From Solen grandis (Eukaryota; Mollusca; Bivalvia; Adapedonta; Solenidae): DNA of 64,000 nucleotides. The stretch lies in contig CM037785.1 in NCBI GenBank assembly GCA_021229015.1, forward strand, positions 39,180,766-39,244,765, in the 5' to 3' direction. The notes below the pieces were generated by a model. It was not told where the DNA came from, made no database searches, and saw only the letters and a list, made by a program, of their open reading frames with translations. The stretch's first letter is position 1. The number at the start of each line of letters is the position of its first letter. Of this stretch, positions 1 through 11,639 are shown in pieces. The position numbers were made by a program, and so were the translations under genes.

Positions 1-1
1 G

Positions 2-1108
2 GATTTAGAAGTAAATATTAACAAAACAAAAGCTTTAGTTTTTAGAAAGAGGGGTCCTTTACGACAAAAGGAAAGATGGTATTATAATAATAGTCCTATA
101 GAGTCAGTCAACGATTTTAATTATCTTGGTTCTATATTTAACTATACTGGGAGTTTTTCATTGAATAATGAATTTCTTGTTGGTAGAGGGTTAAAAGCTT
201 TAAATGCACTGCTTTCTAATACAAATGGATTTAATTTGAAAAATAGTACCATGTTACAGCTTTTTGATTCTTTTGTTGTATCAATACTGAATTATGCATG
301 TGAGGTATGTGGAAATTCAAAATCTAAGAATATAGAGCGGGTCCACTTGAAATTTTGTAAAAGATTGTTACGTGTAAAAAGATCTACGTCGTCACTGGCA
401 GTTTATGGTGATCTTGGGAGATACCCTTTATTTGTTAATAGATATGTCAGAATAATTAAGTATTGGTTAAAACTTATTACAACAGAAAATATTCTTCTAA
501 AGGAAATGTATAGTCAACTTGTTTTAAGTTATGATAGGGGATATCGCAACTGGGTTTCAGGAGTTAAGTTACTTTTAGAGGAATATGGCTTTGGATATGT
601 TTGGTTAGACCCCTTTTCTGTAAATCACAAAAATTTTCCTATTATATTTAAAGAGAGAGTGCTAGACTGTTTCAAGCAAACATGGTTTGGGGATTTAGAG
701 AAATGTGGCCCCCTTTGTTCCTATAAATTGTTTAAGAATTGTTTTGAATTCGTGAAATATTTAGATATTATTCCTAGGACAGTAGTCAGTTTTCTTACTA
801 AAATACGCATGTCTTCTCATTCCCTTAAAATTGAATCAGGACGTTATGGTAGAAACAGAGTGGACCGGGCTGAAAGATATTGTGAGATGTGTGAGAAGAG
901 AGACATTGAAGATGAATTTCATTTTATCTGTGTTTGTAATATGTACAGCGATTTGCGTAAAAAATATCTAAACAAAAATATATATCTAAAACCCAGCTTT
1001 ATAAAATTTATTTCGTTAATGCAGTCAGAAAATAAAGAAGATTTAGTTAATTTATGTAAATTCATAAAAGAAGCCTTTTACATTAGGAATTTGGTTTTAT
1101 CTACATAA
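2..1108 (+). CDS. LINE (non-LTR retrotransposon) ORF2 C-terminal part, 5' end outside window
   Basis: The frame is open from base 2 to the TAA at 1106-1108, about 368 residues, so the first in-window initiator is not the true start. It begins after the RT catalytic core, in the LINE thumb region: a segment reading NKTKALVFRKRG is followed by FNYLGSIF, the usual DFxYLG-type phrase of mollusc LINE reverse transcriptases, and later by FCKRLLRVKRSTSS and YGDLGRYPLF, which are typical of the same proteins. Near the C terminus is a zinc-knuckle-like CX2C-H-C cluster: Cys codons at 881 and 890, His at 920, Cys at 929. No stop or frameshift interrupts it, so this copy is recent or still intact at its 3' end. 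The function would be target-primed reverse transcription of its own RNA. The clade (CR1/Jockey-like) is inferred and not settled. Confidence 0.85.
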   Translation, partial: DLEVNINKTKALVFRKRGPLRQKERWYYNNSPIESVNDFNYLGSIFNYTGSFSLNNEFLVGRGLKALNALLSNTNGFNLKNSTMLQLFDSFVVSILNYACEVCGNSKSKNIERVHLKFCKRLLRVKRSTSSLAVYGDLGRYPLFVNRYVRIIKYWLKLITTENILLKEMYSQLVLSYDRGYRNWVSGVKLLLEEYGFGYVWLDPFSVNHKNFPIIFKERVLDCFKQTWFGDLEKCGPLCSYKLFKNCFEFVKYLDIIPRTVVSFLTKIRMSSHSLKIESGRYGRNRVDRAERYCEMCEKRDIEDEFHFICVCNMYSDLRKKYLNKNIYLKPSFIKFISLMQSENKEDLVNLCKFIKEAFYIRNLVLST

Positions 1109-1245
1109 CTTACTAAGTTCATCTTAAACATTTATACATACTTCTAGTACCCTTAAAATGTTTTCTTATTTTCTGATACTTCACTACTATTTTCACTAAT
1201 GTTATGAAAACATACAACACCATAATAGAGCTCTGTGTTTGTATT

Positions 1246-1248
<3 letters not shown>

Positions 1249-1283
<35 letters not shown>
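1249..1283. repeat. (GA)n microsatellite
   Basis: About 17 uninterrupted GA dinucleotides lie inside the LINE 3' UTR. A Ser/Leu-rich open frame on the opposite strand is a by-product of this repeat. Confidence 0.95.
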
Positions 1284-1288
<5 letters not shown>

Positions 1289-1528
1289 TGGACACAAGTG
1301 ATGATTGTATGTGTGACCATATTGCATTTGTTAAATAATATTGCAACTATGTACTATTGTACACGTTGAGATGAATAAAAGATGTTCGTTCGTTCGTTCC
1401 TTGAAGAACTCTGCTGCCATGGTCCCACGTCGGGCACCAAATGTTACCAGATGAGAATTTCTCACGTCTCCATTATTTCATATCATTCCATTATGTGTAA
1501 TCAGATGAGGAAATTATGCAGACAAACC

Positions 1529-1672
1529 AGGACTAGAACCCATGACCCCGCCTTGCTGACAGGGTAAAGGACTAGAACCCACGACCCCGCCTTGCTGACA
1601 GGGTAAAGGACTAGAACCCATGACCCCGCCTTGCTGACAAGGCAAGTGCTTTACCGCTTGAGCCGACCACTT
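1529..1672 (-). mobile_element. tRNA-derived SINE head with triplicated B-box segment
   Basis: On the minus strand the right part reads like a tRNA 5' half (CGGCTCAAGCGG, A-box-like), followed by a GGGTTCTAGTCC B-box-like stretch. The B-box segment is present three times in tandem with a 39-bp period, starting at 1529, 1568 and 1607 on the plus strand, with one or two differences between copies. The family resembles mollusc tRNA-derived SINEs. It is not a tRNA gene, because the acceptor stem and full cloverleaf are absent. Confidence 0.6.
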
Positions 1673-2350
1673 ACACAAATCTCTCACCGATAATAGTTAC
1701 ACATAGGCCTTTACAGATATCGCCATATCTACTTGATGCATTTTCTCTAAACTTAATTGTTTTTGTATTTGAGTGGGGATTCTACCAAACGTTACCACAG
1801 GTGAAGTAAGAATGTATGCCTAACTTCAAAATGATATCCTACTGAAAAGCAGTAAACTCCATCCTGGTTTCAATGATTTATGGCAAATACCTCTTGACAT
1901 CTTCTGCTCAAAAATGACATTTTGTGTTATAACGGTTCTTAGAAAGATACGCCTTATTGGGTAATATGATTAGAAATATTTCAATGACTGCTTTAAACTG
2001 AGTTACCTTCTCGGCCATATGAGAAAGTGTATCTAAGCGATGCATTTCCACCATAAACAATTACTACAGACTATAGTGGTGGCTATCAAAAAATTTAATT
2101 GTTGCCTGGATAATTCCCGAATTTCCCTCAGATAATCATTCCAAACTTTGGCCAGAGTGGAGGCCACTTTAACATTACTCCATACATAAACAATAGTAGG
2201 TAATATCTTTTATTTCAATAGTTTGTCAAACTTTTTGAGTACTTTCAAGATTTAATTTTTTGCTTTATTCATGTTGATTAGTATTTAAGAAAATATCACA
2301 TCCCACTGAGGATGTGAGTCCTCAATATCAACCATTGAATGGTAATGTCA
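1673..2350. other. no recognisable gene
   Basis: AT-rich DNA without a long frame, splice-bounded coding signal or named repeat that I can support. Confidence 0.6.
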
Positions 2351-2505
2351 ACAATATCATTATAACATACAATAAGTTAGTTTTGTGTAGCTACCTAACA
2401 ATATCGTTATTATAACATACAAAAAGTTGGTCTTGTGTAGCTACCTAACAATATCGTAATTATAACATACAAAAAGTTGGTTTTGTGTGGCTACCTTCCT
2501 GTGTG
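2351..2505. repeat. short tandem repeat, about 48 bp x 3
   Basis: The phrase ACAATATC...TTATAACATAC...AGTT(A/G)G..TTGTGT(A/G)GCTACCT occurs three times, starting at 2351, 2398 and 2448 (periods 47 and 50). Copies two and three differ by only a few bases. Nothing suggests coding use. Confidence 0.8.
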
Positions 2506-3381
2506 TTAGTTGATTTTGAGGGAATAGTTGTTTTAATATCTGACAGGAATTGTACATTGTATTTAACCTAATTAGTTATGTCTTGAACAAATTCTGAGAT
2601 CATGGTTTTGCTCTCGCTTTAAAGTGGAGCTGAGAAAACACATGGGAACCTTATTGTTCATACTTTGACGTCTGTAGAAATCAAATTTGTTAATAAAACA
2701 TAAACAGAATAGTGTGACACCAGGGTCACTTAGCAAGTTTGCGCTTAATCATTATTATCGCAAAATCTTGCTTTTGTTTTTGTTAACCAGCTGTTTATTG
2801 TTTAGGAAACGTAATTTTATGTAAATTCATAAGTAAGATGTGCATGCTAAAATAATAGAATGCCACATTGATTTGGACATTTCAGCATTTTGAAAGTTTG
2901 TTTAGATAAAAATTGTTGGAGATATACAAGTCTTTGCAACATTTCATTGCTTATAATTTTGCTCATCAGTTTGTCCAGTTTTAACTTTGTGCCCCCACCC
3001 CTCAAGAAAAAAAGGTGGGGGGGGGATATAGACAGCAATATCTCTGTCTGTGAATTGATATAGGGTATCGAGAGTAAGTGCAGTGCAAAAGAACCATAAT
3101 TATTTAGCCCAGTTTTCTAGTATTTTCCCCTTGGTACATTTTGCTTGTCAAATTCATTAATGAAATTCAGTTATTATTGCAACTATTGATAAAGGGGAGT
3201 AAGTGGCAATGCAGTGTCTGAGAATTATAAATCTCATATCTTCACTGATACCACTTGGTAACAATTGATTTAACTTGGCATGAATGATCATTGGGTGGCT
3301 GTCCGCAAATTGTGCATTGATAAACTTTGATCCGTGTTGAAGTCTGGTTACCATTGCAAGCAGCAGAATTTTAGCTAGGTT
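2506..3381. other. no recognisable gene
   Basis: AT-rich sequence with a G/C-homopolymer patch (CCCCCACCCC near 2992 and a run of G at 3015-3025). Short frames here show no family resemblance. Confidence 0.5.
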
Positions 3382-3434
3382 TTGTGTCACCTGCTTCAGC
3401 AGGTGAGACATGTGTTTCAGAGAACACTCTTGTC
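3382..3434 (+). mobile_element. minimal HINE-E-like element remnant
   Basis: Two inverted 8-mers, TCACCTGC (3387-3394) and GCAGGTGA (3399-3406), sit only four bases apart. They are followed by a degenerate hairpin and ACTCTTGT. The same grammar, spread over 138 bp, is seen at 46956-47093. I read this as a terminal-only derivative of that family in which the interior is gone. Confidence 0.45.
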
Positions 3435-3534
3435 TTATACAAGTATACTCCTAATGGAAAAGTTCAAAATATTCTTCTCATATGAAACCAATTAGTTTAT
3501 TTAAACTTATTTTTTTTGCAGCAAATGGTGACGT

Positions 3535-3930
3535 CAGGGTCATGTACCATAATTGCTAAAATAAGGTCAATCTCTTGAAAAAAAAAACAACCCTTAAAAT
3601 CAGATCTCCAACTCTGAAAACAGTTGTCAGAATTTAATGGTCACCTCATAGCCCTCTACAATAATTGCTAAAATAAAGTTGGTTCCTTGAAAAATGAAGC
3701 GTCCAGGAGTCGGCTAGTTTCTTAATATACTCTTTATACAAAATTTAAAAATGTTTCTCCTATGAAGCCAATGGTCAGAATTTAATTCATTTAGCACAAA
3801 TGGTCCTCTCATTGGCCTGAAGCATTATTGCTAAAATAATGGTAAGAAAAAGAGTTTAATTTCCTTTGTCACTATTGTTCACGGCATGACTAATTACCAT
3901 AATTGTTTAAATAAAGATGGTCCCTTGCAG
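3535..3930. repeat. degenerate ~110-bp repeats
   Basis: The phrase AC(C/A)ATAATTGCTAAAATAA followed by a CTTGAAAA-type segment recurs near 3549, 3657 and, with changes, 3820 and 3896. Copies are strongly diverged. No function is evident. Confidence 0.5.
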
Positions 3931-3934
3931 ACCT

Positions 3935-5036
3935 GGGTTCAATTATTTTGAAAAGTAATTAATTAATTACAATTAAACTGGAAATGTTTTAATTAAATTA
4001 CAATTATAATTACTTTCTTTTTTAAAAGTTATTAATTAAATACAATTATTATAAGGAATTTTTTTTTCTATTATTTGGCATTATATTCACATTATGTACC
4101 GGTATGAAATCTTTACAAAACAAAGTATTTATTCAATAAAACATATATGGACATATATGGATAAATGATAAGAAGTTTATATGTATTTGTTGCATATAAG
4201 TCCACTGTAGTCCACTCCAAATGAAAATCTATTTGAGTACTCAGTTTTTATGGTATCCTAGTGTATTAAGTGCAGGACTACAATTTTTTTGAAGTATCAG
4301 TGCAACTGGTTCAAATGTATGCAGAGATCTTTTTATTTCTATTTTTTCTCCTTTTTGTCACTATGTTACAAGTATAAATAAGTATATACATGTAAAATGT
4401 TTAGAAAATGCACATATAATGTACTGGTAAGCTTGAAACTATGGCAGTTAAGGGACGCCCTAAAGCCTTTTTTTCCGTTTTCTTAAAAAGATCACCTTAA
4501 AACATACCTTGAAAATTAAAAAGTCTATTGAGAATAGAACAAAAATAATATCTCTTTGCATAATAATGATGTCCCTATGTATTTACTGGTCAAAATGTTG
4601 CTATATTTTGTGGTTGAAATTCATAGCTGCAAAAATACTGATTTTCTATCTCCCTGTGTCATTATGAATGGAAAAAATAATTAAAAACATATATGGAACT
4701 TTCAGTTTCCTTTCCATGTTTATGAATGATCATTTATGGATAATTATGAAAACATTCATTAACTGTTAAAAAATCAACAAAACCTAATTATATCTGTATT
4801 TATTTTAACAATGTCTTGGTTTACACTGAAGATATAGCCATGAGGAGTAAAAAAACACACTGAAACACCCTTATTGATGGTAACACTTTATTAATACTTG
4901 CACATAAATTGACCAGATGGTGTACTTTAGTATGTAATAAATGAAAAGTGCCCATTAAAGGTATTCGTTCTTAAAAGGATTAACATGAATTACAAATTTA
5001 CACTTAGAAGTGAAGATCCATTACTCCATGTTTCTT
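3935..5036. other. AT-rich DNA without recognisable gene
   Basis: It includes an AATTAATTACAATT-rich patch at 3950-4060. No long frame, no tRNA-like boxes and no tandem structure that I can support. Confidence 0.5.
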
Positions 5037-5912
5037 AGCTCATCTGAGCACTTGGGCTCAGGATGAGCTTTTGTGACCGTCTTATGTCCGTCGTCAACAA
5101 TTGCTTGTGAACACTCAAGAGGCCACAGTTGGTTAAATTGGAGGGTGTTTTTTCCAATCTTCATAAAATTTGGTCAGGATGTTTGTCTACATTATATCTC
5201 AGGTATGTTCAAAATTGTCATATGGGTTAAACGAGGTCACTAGATCAAATCTTAGAAAAACCTTGTGAATCCACTAGAGGCCAGATTTTTGGACCAACCT
5301 TGGAAAATTACTCATGAAATCTAGATGAGTTTAAAAGGGCATGGAAAAAACAACCTTCATATAACTCTGTCAGAATGTTTGACTTAATAAATTTTAAAAT
5401 GAGTACAAAACTTGGCCATGTGTGGTCAAAAAGTAGGTCACCAGGTCAAATCTTAAAAAAAACTTGTGACCACTGTTGAGGCTACATTTTGTTTTGTCAC
5501 AGTCTTCATAAAACTTGATAAGAATGTTATCTGCATGAAATCCCAGATGAGTTCAAATTTAGATTGGGTCTAAATCTAGGTCACTTAGTCAAATGTTAGA
5601 AAATCCTTGCAAACACTTAATATGCCTCAATTTTGATAATGATGCCTAACACAACAATCTTACTCAGTTTTGATGATAATTATTATAGCCAATGCTTTCT
5701 TTTCTGTGACAAAGCAATAGGCAGGGGTTATTCCATCAAATTATCTACACAATATTTGATTTAAATATATCATATATGTGGTAAGTACATGTAAATGTTT
5801 ATTTGTATGCTGATGACTTAACATTGCTTAACTTGCATAAACTAATATAATTTATCTTGTCAAATATTTACAATTCTCTCATCCTTAGGTGACCTATAGG
5901 TCCACTGGGCTT
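5037..5912 (+). mobile_element. HINE-A-like element, diverged copy
   Basis: The left end is a hairpin with arms at 5037-5049 (AGCTCATCTGAGC) and 5056-5069 (GCTCAGGATGAGCT). Next comes GACCG.CTTATGTCCGTCGTC, a remnant of the GTCC-rich patch, and then imperfect internal repeats built on AGGTCAC..GGTCAAATCTTAGAAAA. A perfect palindrome GACCTATAGGTC (5891-5902) preceded by TTAGGT may be the 3' hairpin. The right limit is uncertain. Two clearer copies are at 22673-23440 and 47930-48770. Confidence 0.55.
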
Positions 5913-6360
5913 GGTATATATCGTAATGTGTGCAATTTATATTGGTAATTGTGATTTTTAGTACACATGACACTATAATAAATAATTTACCTTCTTTAGT
6001 GATAGATCTAACTATATATGTTAAGATACTTGTTCAGAGCATCTGAACTCTCAATTTTTAAGGGAATTAGTTAACATTTCAAATATTGGTACAGGGTATA
6101 CAAAAGATTTACAAGAAATTAACAAGAACATTGACTTTACTTGGTCCTATGGTTAAACAATTTATCTCCATTTTTTTATTAGCATCACTGTGTACCACAA
6201 TTGCGTCTTTGAAATATATATATATATTTCTGATCCTCATTTTAATTTGAATTTTGACACAGTTAAACCTCAGGAGACTACACTCTTTGAATTTACCTAA
6301 AGAAGTTAAGCCCCAAGTGAAAAAGAATATTTAATCCTCAGGACAGAGTACAAGTATAAA
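5913..6360. other. no recognisable gene
   Basis: AT-rich, with a short (AT)n palindrome near 6213-6228. No supported feature. Confidence 0.5.
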
Positions 6361-8560
6361 CTAGAGCTACAAGCGGCATCTCGGTTTTCGTTTTTAATCT
6401 TATCGGCTTGAACACTTTATTTCAACTCAGGCACAATTTTTTAATGAGGAACAGAATGAAAAAAAATAAATAAATAAATAAATAAAAAACACATTGAAAA
6501 AGGACTTCAAGTTCTTGGGTTATAAGCGATAAAGCATGCAGCGCACTCCTAGCGAAAGAATTAATTTGAAAATATTTTGACGTTATTACTTTAGTACAGA
6601 TCATGTGATAATATGTTTAAAATAATGAGAATTTAGTGTTTATCATCAATCCGCAATCATTTGCCAATTGCAGTGTAGAGGCGATAGCGATAGTGGGGTT
6701 CTTGTAATTCCTCATTTTGCACATAACCTTTTTTATAGAAAGCTTAAGAGCTGTCAAGCAATTGGGGGTTTAAAGTCTAGAAAACGGCATTTGTGTTCAG
6801 TGTATATATGTCATTGTTAAAAAACATGGGTACCGTCGCTGTGAAAGTATACATGTCATATATTGGAACTTTCAGCTAATTACATGTGATTAGCTCTTCT
6901 AGCCCAAATGTTTTCCCTTACCCGATACTTTAAAATCTTTTTTGTTCGACTGTCAACAAGAAACAGAATGCTGAAAACCGGTCTTGAATCAGACTTCAAC
7001 TTTAAGAGTTATAGCAAAAGAGTGATTTCAAGGTTCATAGAAATGCAGCATATAGTTCAATTAAGAATACAAGAATACAATATGCATGGGTGAACATTCT
7101 GTTTCTTACATGTCACAATTTGAAGCTTAAAAACTGATTTACAACTGTTCAAAAAAGGATCAAAATTTGGACTGCTGTAAAAAGACCAAATCAAGCCCGA
7201 TCTTCAAAAAACTAATTATTTCTGGAAATAGCTCTTCAAGATCTTATACTTTTGTCCATATACTTTCGATAAAATATTTTTAGTTTTAGAGCTAATGTTG
7301 GCAGAAAAAAAACAATAATCGTAATATGACCTTGACCTTTGCATTTCTTTTTACTTTTATTTTTTTAGGCTCTTTGTATCATAAATTACATTACAAGTGA
7401 AAACAAATGATAAATAATGAACAAAAATAAAGTCAGGGGCGAGAAAAAACCTAAAAAGTAATGTTTTTGAATTTTGATGTATAACTTTAAAGAAGTATCA
7501 AACTTTCTACATTCTCCCGATGTTTTACGAGTAAAAGTATCACCAAAGGTTCATAGGATTAGTTGGTTATAAGATTTAATACAGATTTCCAAACCATCGT
7601 TTATCTCGGCAAAATGCCTTCATTTGATTCATGAATTTAAAGCCCAAAAATTAGAATCTCGCAAATTAATTCTTTGATTAATATAACTGAAATTAATATC
7701 AAACTCATATACACATGGTAAATGATTATTATATCATGAGAAAATGAGCTAAATAACACAACATCGCCTTGCTGTGTATGTAGTATCCCTGTTATATAAG
7801 AGTGCCTGGTAGTACAAACCACAACAAGCAGTGACTGTGAGCTATGCAACCTGAGACTGAGAGATAAGACATACTGCCTCTAGCTTTACCAGTATCTTAA
7901 ATATTATTAACTTTACACTTTGAGTATGCAACTTTAAACTGCTGTAAAATCTCTATTTCTGGACAGATTTGCAAAATCTTATTTTAGTTGAAAAGGTTAA
8001 ACAAATATCACAATTTTAAACACACACACAAAAAGAAGAACAACAAAAAACAAAAACTTATTTGCAACTGATCAACAAAGAATTAAACTTTGAACTGCTG
8101 TAAAAATACCAAAACAAGCCCGATCTTCAAAAAAAAACAAAAAAAAACAACAAAAAAACTCTTCATGGACTAAAAGTTTTGTGCATTATTTCTATATAAA
8201 ATATGTTTAGTTTTGGAAGTTTCAAAAAAACGGCGGAAAAAGATATAATTTTTAAATATTGATTTCTCCAAAATTTGGTTAAGTTTTACCGCTTCCAGAA
8301 GACAAACCAATCATTTCCTGAAGTCGCCACCCTATATATACTGTGCATATATGTCTTGCAAATCATATGAAGCAAACTTAATTCTTCTATCATATCTCTA
8401 ACAAAAATTGGCATTTTTTTCCGTAGACCTACCCTCATTTGTACAGTTTTTTTGCAAGGTTCGAACATTCAGTCCCTCCTATCACATTGATTTTCTAATA
8501 CCACTGCGAGGTGCGATAACCCAATAAAAGTTACTCTAAGGGTTTCATCAAGCTGCTGCC
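6361..8560 (-). mobile_element. Helitron-like satellite block, family C (diverged copy)
   Basis: It starts with CTAG (6361-6364), a degenerate hairpin and CATCTCGGTTTTCG (6378-6391). A cleaner head with the same sequence stands at 34824. The body shares phrases in the same order with 34824-36792: the AAACAGAATGCTGAAAACCG / AATCAGACTTCAACTTT passage, ACTTTCGATAAAATATTTTTAG, TGACCTTGACCTTTGCAT, and the GTAGACCTACCCTCATTT segment near 8425. The right limit is approximate. It has no coding capacity, so it is non-autonomous if mobile. Confidence 0.5.
6829..6891 (-). mobile_element. SINE-1 3' fragment
   Basis: TACCGTCGCTGTGA.AGTAT followed by CAGCTAATTACA matches the 3' part of the SINE-1 copies at 34270-34500 and 43735-43970. 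Only about 60 bp remain. Confidence 0.6.
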
Positions 8561-8959
8561 TGTCAAACCGTCATTCATTTGACACACACACACAACTTCA
8601 GTGTTTTCAGAACTTTGATTATACTCATACATGAATGACTATGTTATCTTACAAGTCATTTAGGGTCAAGTAAATTCCCATGGATGCAATGATGTATAAA
8701 TACATCGCTTATTAAACGACGTGAACGTGAGAAAATAATTATTTTATAATAGTTTAACATGCCATAATTGAAATGACTGCATGATTTGTAAAATGTTTTC
8801 CTAACAAAAGATATATTTTCTGCGCATATATTACCTGTAATTCAGTAAATGTTGTGTGTGATCTGTTATTTTTGATTATAATTAGATCATATGCTCAATT
8901 CCAATATCAGATATGACAAATATATCACTTTCATATTGTGGCTGTATAAACTGTATTTT

Positions 8960-9366
8960 TATGAAACCCCCCCCCGCCCCGCACAACGAAGTTGTAAAGG
9001 GGGATATATTGGATTCAGTTTTTCTGTATGTCCGGTCGTCTGTCGTTTTTTTTGGTCCGGACCATAACTCAAAAAGTATAAAAGATATCAAGATGAAATT
9101 TCATATGTGGATAGATCTCATTGATGGGGAGTGCATTAAACAAGAACCATTACTCATTGTTGCGTAGTTTTGGAGTTATTGTCCTTTGTAAATTTTTATA
9201 CTTAATTTTTTCCAGACCATAACAAAAAATGATAAAAGGTTTCAAGATGAAACTTCATATGTGGATAGATCTCAATGTAGGGAAGTGCAGTGCCCAAGAA
9301 CTGTAATCCTTTATTCGCATCCTTTTCAAATCCCCGTGACAAAGCGGCATGCGGTGAGAATTTGCG
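8960..9366 (+). mobile_element. HINE-B fragment
   Basis: Two tandem units share CATAAC.CAAAAA.TATAAAAG.TATCAAGATGAAA.TTCATATGTGGATAGATCTCA and end in TTTGCGCCATTACAATGGCAG. The same units occur at 14350-14570 and 39990-40215. The 5' hairpin is replaced here by a C-rich stretch (8969-8981). Confidence 0.55.
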
Positions 9367-9369
9367 CCA

Positions 9370-10390
9370 TTACAATGGCAGTTCTATTTTTTAGAATTTT
9401 TTTTAAAAAATTAACAAAATATCCAGGAGACAGATACAAGGGTACTAATGACATCGGTACATAAGAGGCAAGCACATTTTACAAAGTAAATGATCAAATT
9501 TCTCGACAGCAGTTAACAAGTATATACAAGTATGAAGTATGTTCTTTTCAGCTATGTGAAATCCGAATTTACTTTCAATTTACACACAACTTAGACTCAC
9601 ATTTTACAGCAAAATGTTAACAATTTCAATGTAACAAGGGTAAAATAATGAACGATTAATTCAGTCTTGCGCGTTCATACAAATTTAATTAAGTGGTGCG
9701 CTTAAACCACTGCATGCGCTGGTATACCGGTATGTATAATTATACATATTACAAATAAATAGGTCGTCCTTAGTATTGCATTCTTTGATATCATATTCTT
9801 ATAATGATATCAATGTATCTGAATTTATTCTTCTATGTTGTTTTTGTTTAGAAATTATGTTTAATAAAATTGCATACACTGTATCTACCTTCTTTAGTTT
9901 TGCTTTTTATTGACATCATACATTTACAATGTCAACACTGTAACCAAATTTATACTGTTGTAAAATGATTTTTTTTTTAAATTAAGTTCATTGCAAAGTA
10001 TAAACACAATACATCTATTGAAATAATGACAACCTTGTAAAGCATCAGATACAAGCATAGCTGACAATGGGACGTTAACCAATACATCATGCACTTAGCC
10101 AATTTTAATTTTGAATTCATTTAAAACTAAAAACTTTAAAAAAAAGAAAATAGAATATTTCGATTATTTTTTAAGGTTGATATAATGATATATTGATACA
10201 AATTCAATCTTACATTTAGTTATGTTCAATTACAGTCAAATCCCGATTACTCCACAGCCCCTTGTTCAAATACCTGGCGTTTTTTTGATATACTTTAGTG
10301 GTCCCAATCCTGTCTATTATTGTTTCTATATAAATACACCAGGGCGTTATACAAATTTGTGTTATTCAAAAACATGGCATCATTCGATAT
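9370..10390. other. no recognisable gene
   Basis: AT-rich unique-looking DNA. No coding signal. Confidence 0.5.
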
Positions 10391-11240
10391 GATTTTCTTG
10401 GCCCGTGTTGATAGTTTCCTATGATTTTCTTGGCCCGTGTTGATAGGTTCCTATGATTTTCTTGGCCCGTGTTGATAGGTTCCTATGATTTTTTTGGCCC
10501 GTGTTGATAGGTTCCTATGATTTTCTTGGCCCGTGTTGATAGGTTCCTATGATTTTCTTGGCCCGTGTTGATAGGTTCCTATGATTTTCTTGGCCTGTGT
10601 TGATAGGTTCCTATGATTTTCCTGGCCCGGGTTGATAGTTTCCTATGATTTTCTTGGCCCGGGTTGATAGATTCCTATGATTTTCTTGGCCCGTGTTGAT
10701 AGGTTCCTATGATTTTCTTGGCCTGTGTTCCTATGATTTTCTTGGCCCGTGTTGATAGGTTCCAATGATTTTCTTGGCCCGGGTTGATAGGTTCCTATGA
10801 TTTTCTTGGCCCGGGTTGATAGGTTCCTATGATTTTCTTGGCCCGGGTTGATAGGTTCCTATGATTTTCTTGGCCCGGGTTGATAGGTTCCTATGATTTT
10901 CTTGGCCCGGGTTGATAGGTTCCTATGCTTTTCTTAGCCCGGGTTGATAGGTTCCTATGATTTTCTTGGCCCGTGTTGATAGTTTCCTATGATTTTCTTG
11001 GCCCGTGTTGATAGGTTCCTATGATTTTCTTGGCCCGGGTTGATAGGTTCCTATGATTTTCTTGGCCCGTGTTGATAGGTTCCTATGATTTTCTTGGCCC
11101 GTGTTCCTATGATTTTCTTGGCCCGGGTTGATAGGTTCCTATGATTTTCTTGGCCCGTGTTGATAGGTTCCTATGATTTTCTTGGCCCGGGTTGATAGGT
11201 TCCTATGATTTTCTTGGCCCGTGTTGATAGTTTCCTGTGA
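10391..11240. repeat. 32-bp minisatellite, 27 units
   Basis: Twenty-five units of 32 bp and two of 24 bp (starting at 10711 and 11087) follow GATTTTCTTGGCCC(G/T/C)... and are nearly identical. The main variable site is GTGTT versus GGGTT. GGG units cluster at 10767-10958, and GTG units fill the left 200 bp. Both 24-bp units lack the same 8 bases (GATAGGTT, or an equivalent shifted frame). Because 32 is not a multiple of three, the array is not a coding repeat. There are no unique spacers, which excludes a CRISPR reading. Confidence 0.97.
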
Positions 11241-11244
11241 TTTT

Positions 11245-11577
11245 CACATTTATTTTTCAAAGTTACCTACAAAAAAGGGGGTATTGACATCATTTATGTA
11301 TTTAAAGTCTCAACCATATAAACAGCATAACACATATCAAAACATACATAACTAAAATTGTACATGTACCCATTCTTAAAAAAAAAAATTACAGAAATCA
11401 TATAAGACATGACAATAGTTATCATTTATGCATATATAAAGCAATGATGGTGTGTGGAAGTGTGTTATTGTTAAAGTGAATGCAAGGATTAATTATTAGA
11501 TGAGGTGGATGATTGAATGTTTGCTGGGTGATTAATAGAATTGTAGATGAAGGAGTGTATGACAGGTGAGGGGGTCG
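11245..11577. other. no recognisable gene
   Basis: AT-rich flank of the minisatellite, without a supported feature. Confidence 0.5.
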
Positions 11578-11627
11578 ATGGATGAATGAATGAATGAATG
11601 AATGAATGAATGAATGAATGAATGAAT
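11578..11627. repeat. (AATG)n microsatellite
   Basis: About eleven nearly perfect GAAT/AATG tetranucleotides. The opposite-strand frame rich in FIHS is produced by this repeat. Confidence 0.95.
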
Positions 11628-11639
11628 TGGTATGTGGAT

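Larger units (their letters stand above)
1..1399 (+). mobile_element. LINE 3' portion with GTTC tandem tail
   Basis: The ORF is followed by a 3' UTR of about 275 bp containing a (GA)n microsatellite, and then by four perfect GTTC units at 1384-1399 immediately after GATGAATAAAAGAT. LINEs of CR1/L2-like type commonly end in short tandem repeats instead of poly(A), so 1399 is taken as the insertion's 3' end. The 5' end is outside the window. Confidence 0.75.

Noticed and set aside
1119..1346. Minus-strand Ser/Leu-rich frame
   Set aside because: It is the complement of a (GA)n microsatellite in a LINE 3' UTR.
10391..11240. Regular 32-bp repeats resembling a CRISPR array
   Set aside because: Units abut directly with no unique spacers, and the surrounding DNA is eukaryotic. 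It is a minisatellite.
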